Of a stretch of DNA of 8,321 nucleotides, positions 1 to 6,694 are shown piece after piece. Each line of letters begins with the position of its first letter. The stretch's first letter is position 1. This DNA comes from an uncultured Asticcacaulis sp. Its GTDB lineage: Bacteria; Pseudomonadota; Alphaproteobacteria; Caulobacterales; Caulobacteraceae. The notes beneath the pieces are model-generated. The model searched no databases. It was not told the DNA's origin and saw only the letters and a program-made list of their open reading frames with translations. A program made the translations under genes and the position numbers. Where the stretch lies: assembly GCA_946480525.1 (NCBI GenBank), contig CAMLLA010000172.1, positions 1 through 8,321 on the forward strand. The letters are read 5' to 3'.

Positions 1-1800
1 TGGCAATCGCGTAAAGCCAAGGCCAAGCAGCGCCTGCGCGAAATGGCCGATGGCCTTATTCAACTCGCCGCGGCGCGCGCCTTGCGCGAAGGTACGCACA
101 TCGATCCGCCGTCGGGACTTTACGACGAATTCTGCGCGCAGTTTCCGTACGAAGAGACCGACGACCAGCTCAACGCCATCGCCGACGTGCTCGAAGACCT
201 GGGCAAGGGCCAGCCGATGGACCGCCTGATCTGCGGCGATGTCGGCTTCGGCAAGACCGAAGTGGCCCTGCGTGCCGCATTTGTGGTCGCCATGTCGGGT
301 CAGCAGGTAGCCATCGTCTGCCCGACGACGCTTTTGGCGCGTCAGCACTTCAAGACCTTCAGCCAGCGCTTCCAGGGCTGGCCGGTACGCGTCCGTCAGC
401 TGTCGCGCCTGGTCGGCCGCAAGGACGCCGACGAGACGCGCGAAGGCCTGAAGAAAGGTGAAGTCGAGATCGTCATTGGAACGCATGCTCTGTTGTCCGA
501 ACAGGTGGCGTTCAAGGAGCTGGGCCTCGTCATTGTCGACGAGGAGCAGCACTTCGGCGTCAAGCACAAGGAAAAGCTGAAGACCTTCCGTGCCGACGTC
601 CACATGCTGGCCCTGTCGGCGACGCCGATACCGCGCACCCTGCAGATGGCGCTGTCGGGCATCCGCGACATGTCGATCATCGCCACGCCGCCGGTCGATC
701 GCATCGCTGTGCGCACCTATGTCCTGCCTTATGATCCGGTGGCTTTGCGCGAGGCCCTGTTGCGTGAAAAGTATCGCGGCGGCCAGGCCTATTACGTCGT
801 GCCGCGCTTGAGCGACCTGCCGGACGTCGCCGACTTCCTGCGCAACCAGGTGCCGGAAATCAAGTTCATCACCGGTCACGGCCAGCTGTCGCCAACGGCT
901 TTGGAAGACGTCATGACGGCCTTCTACGACGGCCAGTACGACGTGCTGTTATCGACCACCATCGTCGAATCCGGCCTCGACGTGCCGACCGCCAATACCC
1001 TGATCGTCCACCGCGCCGACATGTTCGGCCTGGCGCAGCTCTATCAGATCCGCGGCCGGGTGGGTCGGTCCAAGTCGCGCGCCTATGCGTACCTTACGAC
1101 GCCGGCGCACAAGACGCTGAGCCTCGCTTCAGAAAAGCGCCTCAAGGTCTTGCAATCGCTCGATAATCTCGGCGCCGGCTTCCAGCTGGCCAGCCACGAC
1201 CTCGACATTCGCGGCGGCGGCAACCTGCTGGGCCACGAACAGTCGGGCCACATTCGCGAAATCGGCGTCGAGCTATACCAACAGATGCTGGAAGACGCCG
1301 TCGCCGAACTGCGTGCAAAGACAGAGGACAGCCTGACCGACAATCGCAGCTGGTCGCCGCAGATCAATGCCGGCGCCGCTGTCATGATCCCCGAAGCCTA
1401 TATCCCCGATCTCAACATCCGTTTGGCCCTCTATCGCCGCGTCTCGGAGGCCGAAAAGCTGGCCGATCGCGAAGCCCTGGCGTCGGAACTGATCGATCGC
1501 TTCGGCCCGATCCCGCAAGAAGCCGAACAACTGCTGAAAGTGGTTGGAATCAAGGGCCTGTGCCGGGAAGCCAATGTCGCCAAGATCGATGTCGGGCCCA
1601 AGGGCGCGGTCGTCACCTTCCGCAATGACAGCTTCGTCAATCCGATGGGCCTGGTGAAATTCACCCAAAGCCAGCCGAACTGGCGCCTGCGTCCCGATCA
1701 GAAGATGTCAGTCGTCGGTGAGTGGCCGGACGCAGGCCAACGGCTGATCGCGGCGGAAAAGATCGTCAAGGAATTGGCACGGCTGGCGACGGAGAACTGA
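1..1800 (+). CDS. mfd: Transcription-repair coupling factor Mfd, C-terminal half (5' end outside window)
   Basis: Mfd is an ATP-driven DNA translocase that removes RNA polymerase stalled at lesions and recruits UvrA for nucleotide excision repair. The reading frame is open from base 1, so the first ATG at 43 is internal; the partial product has 599 residues against about 1150 for the whole family, so the UvrB-like, UvrA-binding and most of the RNAP-interaction regions lie upstream. All superfamily 2 helicase motifs are visible: Walker A GDVGFGKT (235-258), motif II DEEQH (538-552), motif III SATPIP (616-633), and the motif V/VI stretch ending QIRGRVGRS (1045-1071). RAYAYLTTP and the following residues fit the TRG translocation region. 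From about 1370 the sequence (AYIPDLNIRLALYRR) matches the C-terminal TRCF (D7) domain, and the end at 1800 is the natural C terminus. The gene converges on the DUF805 gene with a 26-bp gap; I see no intrinsic terminator there. It shows no sign of decay. Confidence 0.97.
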   Translation, partial: WQSRKAKAKQRLREMADGLIQLAAARALREGTHIDPPSGLYDEFCAQFPYEETDDQLNAIADVLEDLGKGQPMDRLICGDVGFGKTEVALRAAFVVAMSGQQVAIVCPTTLLARQHFKTFSQRFQGWPVRVRQLSRLVGRKDADETREGLKKGEVEIVIGTHALLSEQVAFKELGLVIVDEEQHFGVKHKEKLKTFRADVHMLALSATPIPRTLQMALSGIRDMSIIATPPVDRIAVRTYVLPYDPVALREALLREKYRGGQAYYVVPRLSDLPDVADFLRNQVPEIKFITGHGQLSPTALEDVMTAFYDGQYDVLLSTTIVESGLDVPTANTLIVHRADMFGLAQLYQIRGRVGRSKSRAYAYLTTPAHKTLSLASEKRLKVLQSLDNLGAGFQLASHDLDIRGGGNLLGHEQSGHIREIGVELYQQMLEDAVAELRAKTEDSLTDNRSWSPQINAGAAVMIPEAYIPDLNIRLALYRRVSEAEKLADREALASELIDRFGPIPQEAEQLLKVVGIKGLCREANVAKIDVGPKGAVVTFRNDSFVNPMGLVKFTQSQPNWRLRPDQKMSVVGEWPDAGQRLIAAEKIVKELARLATEN

Positions 1801-1826
1801 AGCTGTTGCGCCAGATCTCAGTGCCT

Positions 1827-2291
1827 TCAGAAAGAATCCGCCGCCTTTTGCGAGCCTCGGCGCGGGTCAGCACCAAACCTGTTTTCGCCTTTGTTCCCGG
1901 GGAGTACCGCCAACACGGCGGTCGTCAGGACGAGCAGCCAGAAAGCCGAAGCGTAAAGCCAAGGTTCTGCGTAACTTCCTCGAAAAGCGTTGGAAGAAGC
2001 GGTAAAAAGTGCCAGTACGAATTGCAGTAGGTAAACAGCGCCGGGCCATCCGCTTAGTCCGGCATCGTGTAACCGTCTTGCCGCCGAAGCGGCAAGCGGC
2101 CATGCCAGACAGGCCAGAAGCAAGAGGACCGCCGAATAGCTGGCGGCGTGTACTGGAACCCTATAAAAAAGCAGAATCATCAGCACGGGCGAAGGAAGTT
2201 GCCACAGTCCGATAATCGCAATTCCCGTCAGTGCAAAAGGCAGCCGCCGCGTGCGGCCCGTGAACGACACCAGCTGTTTTACAGACGTCAA
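1827..2291 (-). CDS. DUF805 family small membrane protein, TTG start
   Basis: A 154-residue integral membrane protein of unknown function. Family signs are the N-terminal SFTGRTRRL (residues 9-17, like the SFxGRxxRxxY opening of DUF805), the central ARRLHDAGLSGWP (71-83, the family's RRLHDxGxSGW signature) and the C-terminal PGNKGENRFGADP (131-143). Hydrophobic stretches lie at about 18-43, 51-68, 84-98 and 111-130, consistent with four membrane segments. The frame stays open upstream into popA, but the only start with an SD is TTG at 2291, preceded by GGAGG (2296-2300); starting there also gives the usual family length. It begins 22 nt after the popA stop, so the two are likely one transcript and possibly translationally coupled. 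The family assignment is firm; no role can be read from the sequence. Compared with typical members, the first residues lack the aromatic after the arginines (RRLPF instead of xRxEYW). Confidence 0.85.
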   Translation of the reverse strand: MTSVKQLVSFTGRTRRLPFALTGIAIIGLWQLPSPVLMILLFYRVPVHAASYSAVLLLLACLAWPLAASAARRLHDAGLSGWPGAVYLLQFVLALFTASSNAFRGSYAEPWLYASAFWLLVLTTAVLAVLPGNKGENRFGADPRRGSQKAADSF

Positions 2292-2295
2292 GTGT

Positions 2296-2300
2296 CCTCC
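2296..2300 (-). promoter_or_regulatory. Ribosome binding site fixing the TTG start of the DUF805 gene
   Basis: On the minus strand GGAGG stands 4 nt before TTG at 2291. No ATG or GTG in the same frame near it has an SD, so this site decides the start. The spacing is slightly short, which together with TTG suggests modest translation. Confidence 0.7.
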
Positions 2301-2313
2301 AGGCGCATGTGCA

Positions 2314-3642
2314 TCACACCGCCTGACGACCACGCGCGCCAACGGCTTCGGCGGCACGGGTAAGCGCCACGGCCGCTGGTTCACCTTCCAGCATCTCGGC
2401 AACACCGACCTCGAATTCAACGACATAGGGCGCCTTGCCCTGGCCGGAATCGAATGCCGTACAGCCGATGACGGCAGCAATCCGTTCGGCGACATTGCGC
2501 GCGGCGGTCAGGGGCGTCGCCGGCAGGGCCAGGGCGAACACGTCGTTTGACAGGCGCCCTCCGGTGTCTTCGGCGCGGACAAGGCGCGCGATCATAGAGC
2601 CAATCTGCGGTACGGCATTGTCGAGCAGTTTCTTGGCGCGGGCGCGAACGACCTCAGGGGTATCGGCGATCTTCAGGACGCAGATGCTGAGAGGACGATT
2701 GCGCGCATCGGCTGCCTTCGACAGCCGTGCCAGGTGCGACGCGAACAGATCGCGGCCGAACAGGCCCGTTGCCTTGTCGATTTCCGGATTACGCCGCATC
2801 GATTCCAGCGTCTTGCGGATCGTCAGCTGACGCCTGTGGCTGCGCGCCAGGCGCATCAGCCGGTCGGCGATTTCCTGGACGCCGGCCTGGGCGTTGGCGA
2901 TGTCATTGACACCCCGCAGGTAGGCATCGCCGAGATCGAGTTCAACCGCCTCATTCAGGCGCAGCAGCACGGGCGTGTGATAAAGCCGCGTATTGCGTCG
3001 CATGCCCGACGCGACCGACAGCGCTTCGGACGGTTGTTCGCCACTCCACAGCAGCACTGCGTCGAAGCTCTTGTCGTGCAGGTAATCAAAGGCGCTGTAG
3101 CTCGACAGGGCGGCGATCGTCTCGGCGCCCCGACGGCGCAGTTCATGCGTCAGCGCCAGATATTCCGGATGGGGCTGGCCGATCGACAGCAGGCTCAAAG
3201 GCGCCTGGTCCTGCATCAGCCGGTCGGCCTGTTCGACGGGTATATCGAAGGTCTGACAGCGCGTGTCGTATTCTTCTTCGGCGACGCAGGCGCGCACCAT
3301 GTGCTCGACTGTCAGCAGGATCTGCTGAGGATGCGCCGCGCGCGTAAAGGCCATATCCCAGCCTTCCGGAACCTGGAAACCGTCGTCGTTGCGCGCCATT
3401 ATGATCGGTACACGGCGCGGCCAGGCAGCGGCGCGCAACTTATCCAGCAGGTAGGGCGTGGCAATTTCGCTGGCTTCATCGACCATGACCGCTTCGATCG
3501 GCAGGTCCGACAAGGCAGCATAGGCAGCGTCGGGATGGCGCGCACTCAGCGTCCGCAATCCCAGCCGGTCGAGCTCATCGCTCATGCCCTGCATCCAGCC
3601 ATCGGCCTGGCCCAGCAGCAAGAGACGGGGATTGATACTCAC
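2314..3642 (-). CDS. popA: PopA-like c-di-GMP receptor: REC-REC-degenerate GGDEF protein
   Basis: A 442-residue cytoplasmic PleD-type protein. REC1 spans about residues 5-120, with Asp55 at the phosphoacceptor place (AVMVD) but without the usual acidic pair after the first strand. REC2 spans about 147-265 and has lost its acceptor: AVLLWSGE has Trp/Ser where Asp is expected. The GGDEF domain begins at DKATGLFGRDLF (289-300). Aligned with PleD, RAED at 356-359 is the inhibitory RxxD c-di-GMP-binding site and is intact, while the catalytic GGDEF signature is SNDVF (365-369), so it should not make c-di-GMP. This pattern and the I-site number match Caulobacter PopA, where Arg357 is the key residue. 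There, PopA binds c-di-GMP at the I-site, sits at the cell pole and brings RcdA and CtrA to ClpXP at the G1-S transition. The start is GTG at 3642 with GGGAG 10 nt upstream; ATG starts farther in would cut into REC1. It lies downstream of the TusA-family gene and directly upstream of the DUF805 gene. The domain reading is secure; orthology to PopA is a strong inference. Confidence 0.85.
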   Translation of the reverse strand: MSINPRLLLLGQADGWMQGMSDELDRLGLRTLSARHPDAAYAALSDLPIEAVMVDEASEIATPYLLDKLRAAAWPRRVPIIMARNDDGFQVPEGWDMAFTRAAHPQQILLTVEHMVRACVAEEEYDTRCQTFDIPVEQADRLMQDQAPLSLLSIGQPHPEYLALTHELRRRGAETIAALSSYSAFDYLHDKSFDAVLLWSGEQPSEALSVASGMRRNTRLYHTPVLLRLNEAVELDLGDAYLRGVNDIANAQAGVQEIADRLMRLARSHRRQLTIRKTLESMRRNPEIDKATGLFGRDLFASHLARLSKAADARNRPLSICVLKIADTPEVVRARAKKLLDNAVPQIGSMIARLVRAEDTGGRLSNDVFALALPATPLTAARNVAERIAAVIGCTAFDSGQGKAPYVVEFEVGVAEMLEGEPAAVALTRAAEAVGARGRQAV

Positions 3643-3732
3643 GCGTTTAGCACTCCCGAAGACAACGACTCAACGTGTTCAACGACTGGATACCAGTCTT
3701 AAGGCGTAACAGTAAACAGACTCACTCATAAC
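3643..3732 (-). promoter_or_regulatory. Candidate popA promoter region with hairpin and two GANTC sites
   Basis: The 90-nt gap between the TusA-family stop and the popA start holds a perfect inverted repeat with 6-bp arms and a 3-nt loop (GACTGG/ATA/CCAGTC, 3684-3698), an 8-bp direct repeat CAACGACT at 3663-3670 and 3680-3687, and two GACTC sites (3667-3671, 3719-3723) of the CcrM methylation type GANTC. The hairpin has no T tract, so it is not a clear terminator. No convincing -35/-10 pair was recognised. A promoter here is inferred from gap size and motifs only. Confidence 0.35.
3684..3698. repeat. Short perfect inverted repeat upstream of popA
   Basis: The arms GACTGG and CCAGTC are separated by ATA. 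The repeat lies 42 bp upstream of the popA GTG and could be an operator or a short RNA hairpin between tusA and popA. It is short enough to be chance. Confidence 0.4.
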
Positions 3733-3972
3733 TCACGCGTTTCCGGCCTCCTCTGCGCGGCTCACGCGAAAAACCCAATAATTGTCGTGGGCTTCCTGCG
3801 CTTCAAGGACAAGACCGTTCTGCGTGCAGAAGTGCGGAACGTCTATCTGGGCCATCGGATCGTCGGCCAGAAGCGTCACGCATTCAACCGATTGCAGGGC
3901 GCGGCGCAGTTTCAGCGTCGGGACCGGGCAGCGGTGGCCGCGGGCATCGAGAGTGAGGGCATTATCGGGCAT
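3733..3972 (-). CDS. TusA/SirA-family sulfurtransferase-like protein
   Basis: A 79-residue protein of the TusA (SirA, YedF) family, small cytosolic proteins that carry a persulfide sulfur on a conserved Cys for tRNA thiolation and other sulfur-transfer routes. The signature LDARGHRCPVPTLKLRRAL spans residues 8-26, with the active Cys15 in CPVP. The second family block is DDPMAQIDVPHFC (37-49), where DDP replaces the commoner TDP, and a second Cys lies at 49. The start chosen is ATG at 3972 because it gives the family length and puts the conserved block about 8 residues in. An in-frame ATG at 4035 would add 21 residues unlike the family and would place a long hairpin inside the coding region. 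Neither start has a good SD, so the start is uncertain and could be structure-controlled. The precise partner cannot be told: TusA-family paralogs differ in role, and no tusBCDE or mnmA gene is seen here. Confidence 0.85.
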   Translation of the reverse strand: MPDNALTLDARGHRCPVPTLKLRRALQSVECVTLLADDPMAQIDVPHFCTQNGLVLEAQEAHDNYWVFRVSRAEEAGNA

Positions 3973-3979
3973 CGGAAAT

Positions 3980-4025
3980 ATTTTGGGCCATTGTGGAGAA
4001 GATGTCTCGCACAACGGCCCAAAAT
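3980..4025 (-). repeat. Long hairpin between the GH5 and tusA genes
   Basis: A 46-nt inverted repeat: 16-nt arms 3980-3995 and 4010-4025 pair with one exception (3990/4015), which is a G-U wobble in the minus-strand RNA. Inside the loop GAGA (3996-3999) and TCTC (4005-4008) add four more pairs. It begins 19 nt after the GH5 stop and ends 7 nt before the tusA ATG. On the minus strand the run after the stem is ATTTCCG, too poor in U for a textbook intrinsic terminator. It could be a weak terminator, an mRNA-stabilising 3' structure for the GH5 message, or a fold limiting tusA translation. The structure is seen; its role is inference. Confidence 0.75.
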
Positions 4026-4044
4026 CGCAATCCATTCGTTGTTA

Positions 4045-5424
4045 TCAGGCGGCCTTTTTCAAGGGGCGCAGGGTCTTCAGCTTCGCGGCATGCGCCTTGA
4101 TCAGGCCTTGAGTCGAGGTATCAGTATTAAAAACGCTGTACCAGCCTTGCGGTTCATGCGGCGGGTCACCGACATAGGCGGTTTCGCCGCGCAGCATCTT
4201 GTAGTCCTTGTGCAGGGCACGGCCGGCACCGCCCCAGGCCCAGAAGTTCGATCCAGCCACCGGCGTGTCGTGGCTGATGGCGTCTTCCACGGCCTTGTAG
4301 ATCATGGCGTAGAACCTGTCCTTGTAGACGGTCGGCGTGCCGGGTTCATAGGCCGTATCGTCGCGCGGGAAGCCGAACTCTTCGAATACCACAGGCTTGC
4401 CCAGCTTCTGCGCCATCTTGATATGGGCATTAATGTAGGTCTGGACCTTGGCTGCGCCTGCATCAAAGGTGCCGGCCAAATTCTTGCCGTCAACCCACGA
4501 CCAGTTCTGCGGCCAGATATGCGCCGTCAGGTAGTCGATGTGTTCATGAGCCTTTTCAACGATATGCGCCTGATTGTTGGCGCCCATCAGACCCTCGTGG
4601 CCAAGCGAGACCAGGTGGTTCTTATCGAGCGAACGGATCAACGCCGCCGTGTCCTTGATCCAGCCGTAATAGGCCTGTTCGTTGGCCGCGACCGAGGCTT
4701 CCGATCCGCCCGGACGCGGCTCGTTTGAAAGCTGCCAGGCCATGACGGTCGGGTCGTCGGCATAGGGCTTGCCGGTGATGGAGTTGGTCCGCGTGACGAT
4801 CTTACGGACGTTGGCGTAGTAAACGTCCTTGGCCGCCTGGCTGTGATAGAATTTCGACGATTCATTGGCGAATTCCGGCCACGGATGGGCAGGGTCGCCG
4901 GCGTTGATATAATGACCACCGTTGACATAGTACTGCAGTGTCATCATGCCTCCCGACCACTCCCAGAAATTGGTCAGGTACAACACGGCGCGCATGTCGC
5001 GCTTCTTCATTTCCGCCAGCAGGTAGTCGAGCCCGGTCAGCAGGTCGTCATTATAATCGCCCGGCTTGTTGAGGGTCGCCGGGTCGAGCGAATTGTTGAG
5101 CGGCGACAGTTCCGACAGGGCCAGGACGCGCAGGTTGTCGATCCCCAGCGCCTTCATATCGTCCAGTTCCTTACCCAGGCGCGCGCGGTCGCCAAAGGCC
5201 GCCGTCGACCCCAGATAGGCGCCGTACCAGATATTGGCGCCGACATAACGGTAGGTTTCACCGCGCAGTTTGAAGACCGTACCTTCGACGGTAACGAACT
5301 CGGACGACGCCCTGGTTTTGGCCTTCCCATTCTTTCGTGCCTTGGCGTCTGCAAGGCCCGTAGCAGACAGGCCTGCGGTGGCGATGGCGCCAGCCAACAG
5401 GCCGCGGCGTGAAACGGATGTCAT
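4045..5424 (-). CDS. Tat-exported glycoside hydrolase family 5, endo-1,4-beta-mannanase-like
   Basis: A 459-residue secreted hydrolase. The N terminus has a twin-arginine signal (SRRGLLAG, residues 5-12) followed by an Ala-rich hydrophobic stretch and probable cleavage near LADA (24-27), so the folded enzyme goes to the periplasm or beyond. A basic linker (28-40) precedes a single (beta/alpha)8 catalytic domain to about residue 445. GH5 landmarks are the early Arg in DNLRV (96-100), the acid/base Glu235 in LSNEP (232-236), the His/Trp in TAHIWPQNW (300-308), the nucleophile Glu349 in VFEEFG (346-351), and the substrate-stacking Trp in FWAWGG (394-399). The overall arrangement is that of subfamily 5_7 mannanases, which cut internal beta-1,4-mannosyl bonds of mannan, glucomannan or galactomannan; the subfamily is inferred from memory of the motifs. 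No carbohydrate-binding module is seen. The start at 5424 has an excellent SD, AGGAGG, 7 nt upstream. There is no sugar transporter or other glycosidase nearby. Confidence 0.93.
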   Translation of the reverse strand: MTSVSRRGLLAGAIATAGLSATGLADAKARKNGKAKTRASSEFVTVEGTVFKLRGETYRYVGANIWYGAYLGSTAAFGDRARLGKELDDMKALGIDNLRVLALSELSPLNNSLDPATLNKPGDYNDDLLTGLDYLLAEMKKRDMRAVLYLTNFWEWSGGMMTLQYYVNGGHYINAGDPAHPWPEFANESSKFYHSQAAKDVYYANVRKIVTRTNSITGKPYADDPTVMAWQLSNEPRPGGSEASVAANEQAYYGWIKDTAALIRSLDKNHLVSLGHEGLMGANNQAHIVEKAHEHIDYLTAHIWPQNWSWVDGKNLAGTFDAGAAKVQTYINAHIKMAQKLGKPVVFEEFGFPRDDTAYEPGTPTVYKDRFYAMIYKAVEDAISHDTPVAGSNFWAWGGAGRALHKDYKMLRGETAYVGDPPHEPQGWYSVFNTDTSTQGLIKAHAAKLKTLRPLKKAA

Positions 5425-5510
5425 ATGATGTCCTCCTGCTGAATTATTCTTTTGGCCGTCACTTCGGCATAAGCCAATTTAGTAATCCACAATAATGAAA
5501 TATGAAATAT

Positions 5511-5526
5511 TTAATCGTCGGATTAA
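5511..5526. repeat. Palindrome TTAATC-GTCG-GATTAA upstream of the GH5 gene
   Basis: Perfect 6-bp arms lie around 4 bp, centred about 95 bp upstream of the GH5 start codon. It also reads as TTAA-N8-TTAA, one base off the N7 spacing of the CtrA site, so a CtrA role is not supported. It is a candidate operator. Confidence 0.45.
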
Positions 5527-5548
5527 TCAAAATTGTTTGGCCATACCG

Positions 5549-5571
5549 GGTAATACCACCTGAGCATTACC
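5549..5571. repeat. Inverted repeat GGTAAT-N11-ATTACC upstream of the GH5 gene
   Basis: The 6-bp arms at 5549-5554 and 5566-5571 are separated by 11 bp. The left arm is part of a compact run TACCGGGTAATACC, in which TACC/GGTA half-sites recur three times. Clustered half-sites are typical of repressor operators; the protein is unknown. Confidence 0.4.
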
Positions 5572-5575
5572 GAGT

Positions 5576-5803
5576 ATGCCCATGAAAAACTGGGATAAAA
5601 TGACATGTGTCGCCAGCCGCGCAGCGCTGCAAAGTCAAGCAGCGAGCCCCAATCACCATCAACCTTCCGCCAGCCGCAAAACTACGCATCCAACAAATGT
5701 TAGACCTGTAAGGAATCGCGCGGGAGCAGGCCTTGAGGACACTTTAGCGTCCCCCGAATCTATGAGAGATATCAAAGGGTCGCGCCATTTGTTTAATGAT
5801 CAG
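5576..5803. other. Non-coding stretch between GH5 promoter and methyltransferase stop
   Basis: No coding region is supported here. It holds a perfect 10-bp palindrome GCAGCGCTGC (5621-5630), a small imperfect hairpin at 5737-5752 (GGAC arms, one mismatch, TTTA loop) that could end the methyltransferase transcript although no T tract follows, and TTAA-N7-TTAA at 5793-5807 overlapping the methyltransferase stop codon. Confidence 0.5.
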
Positions 5804-6694
5804 TTAAGCCGGGACCGTGACGACGGTCGAACCTTTTTCCAGCAACGCATAGCCGTTCATCCGGCGATAAGGCCGCAGACGCTCTTCTGGAGCAAACCGC
5901 ATGAAAAAGCGACCAATCGGCCCGGCAGGAAGGTCCCGACCAACCTTACGGCCTTCTTCCCCGATGAAGCGCAAATCGGCCACTTGCCAATGTCGCTCAG
6001 CAAAGAAACGCGGCCACGATTCCAACTCCCCACCAGGATCGAACAGGAAAGGGGCGTTGTGTTCCAGGCGCCTGCGTATGCCGCTGCGCGCCGTGATGGT
6101 CTGGAAAAAGGGTGACGAATACTCGGCGATCCAGAATGCAATATTTTCCTGGGCATCAAGGTCATGCGCCAGATCGCTGACGGCGTCATTGCCGAGATAG
6201 GGAATAACGCCCTCGGTTAAGACCAGTATCTTTCGGCCACGCGCATTGACGTCGGCCAACAGGTTAAGGCGCGCCTCGTCGTTGGCCAGGTCGCACGCGA
6301 TCCGGTCGAGTCGACAGACGGGCTTTTCATCCGCCAAGGCCTCGGTTTTATAGTCGATCATATGAGCAAAGTCGGCTTCGACCCACTGGAAGTCCGTCGG
6401 CAGGTCAAGACGGTAGGGACGGGTGTCCAGTCCTGCGCCAATGTTAAGCACCAGGTCGACACCGTCCTCAATCGCATTTTGAATCAAGGCATCGATAATC
6501 CAGGTCCGGACCGACAATGTCCACCGCATGGCACGTTCGGCGCCCATGTGCTTAGCTACACGCCTGCCGCGGTCTCCGGCCAATCTCTCAGCGAGAGGAT
6601 CCCGGAATAACGCATCGGGCCGCCGGGTTTCGACGGCGCGATAGTGCGCGACCCAAAACGCGGTATCCGATACGTGCTCTACCGTCTCAGCCAT
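5804..6694 (-). CDS. Class I SAM-dependent methyltransferase, leucine carboxyl methyltransferase (LCMT) type
   Basis: A 296-residue cytosolic methyltransferase. SAM motif I reads VLNIGAGLDTRPYRL (82-96), the hallmark of the bacterial LCMT-like family (PF04072, often annotated as putative O-methyltransferase). VEADF (105-109) provides the acidic residue for the ribose hydroxyls, and LVLTEGVIPYL (157-167) is the family's TEGxxxYL block. RDPLAERLAG (31-40) matches the N-terminal 'DPxAxxL' element. Bacterial members methylate carboxyl or hydroxyl groups of small molecules, and the substrate of this one cannot be told. The start chosen is ATG at 6694, with GGAGA 7 nt upstream; the ORF can be extended to 6751, but those 19 residues are unlike the family and would span the SD. 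Neighbours give no pathway context: the gene appears monocistronic, with its own divergent promoter region on one side and 379 bp of non-coding DNA on the other. Confidence 0.9.
   Translation of the reverse strand: MAETVEHVSDTAFWVAHYRAVETRRPDALFRDPLAERLAGDRGRRVAKHMGAERAMRWTLSVRTWIIDALIQNAIEDGVDLVLNIGAGLDTRPYRLDLPTDFQWVEADFAHMIDYKTEALADEKPVCRLDRIACDLANDEARLNLLADVNARGRKILVLTEGVIPYLGNDAVSDLAHDLDAQENIAFWIAEYSSPFFQTITARSGIRRRLEHNAPFLFDPGGELESWPRFFAERHWQVADLRFIGEEGRKVGRDLPAGPIGRFFMRFAPEERLRPYRRMNGYALLEKGSTVVTVPA

Larger units (their letters stand above)
5425..5575 (-). promoter_or_regulatory. AT-rich promoter/operator region of the GH5 gene
   Basis: From about 5440 to 5540 base composition turns clearly AT-rich compared with the flanking genes, as expected of a promoter. 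It contains the inverted repeats at 5511-5526 and 5549-5571 and a tandem TGAAATA pair at 5496-5509. I could not pick a -35/-10 pair with normal spacing with confidence. The repeats are plausible binding sites for a sugar-responsive repressor, but no regulator gene is in the window. Confidence 0.5.

Noticed and set aside
2734..3702. 322-codon plus-strand ORF antisense to popA
   Set aside because: It has no family motif, no SD and atypical composition; the opposite frame has recognisable REC and GGDEF domains.
3973..4035. Extended TusA start at ATG 4035
   Set aside because: It adds 21 residues unlike the family, has no SD, and would bury a 46-nt hairpin in the coding region. Not fully excluded.
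3787..4728. 313-codon plus-strand ORF across the tusA and GH5 genes
   Set aside because: It spans two well-supported minus-strand genes and the hairpin, and has no recognisable motif.
5511..5526. TTAA-N8-TTAA read as a CtrA site
   Set aside because: The CtrA consensus needs a 7-bp spacer; this is better described as a palindrome.
5576..6115. 179-codon plus-strand ORF starting in the non-coding gap
   Set aside because: More than half is antisense to the methyltransferase; the start has no SD and the peptide has no recognisable features.
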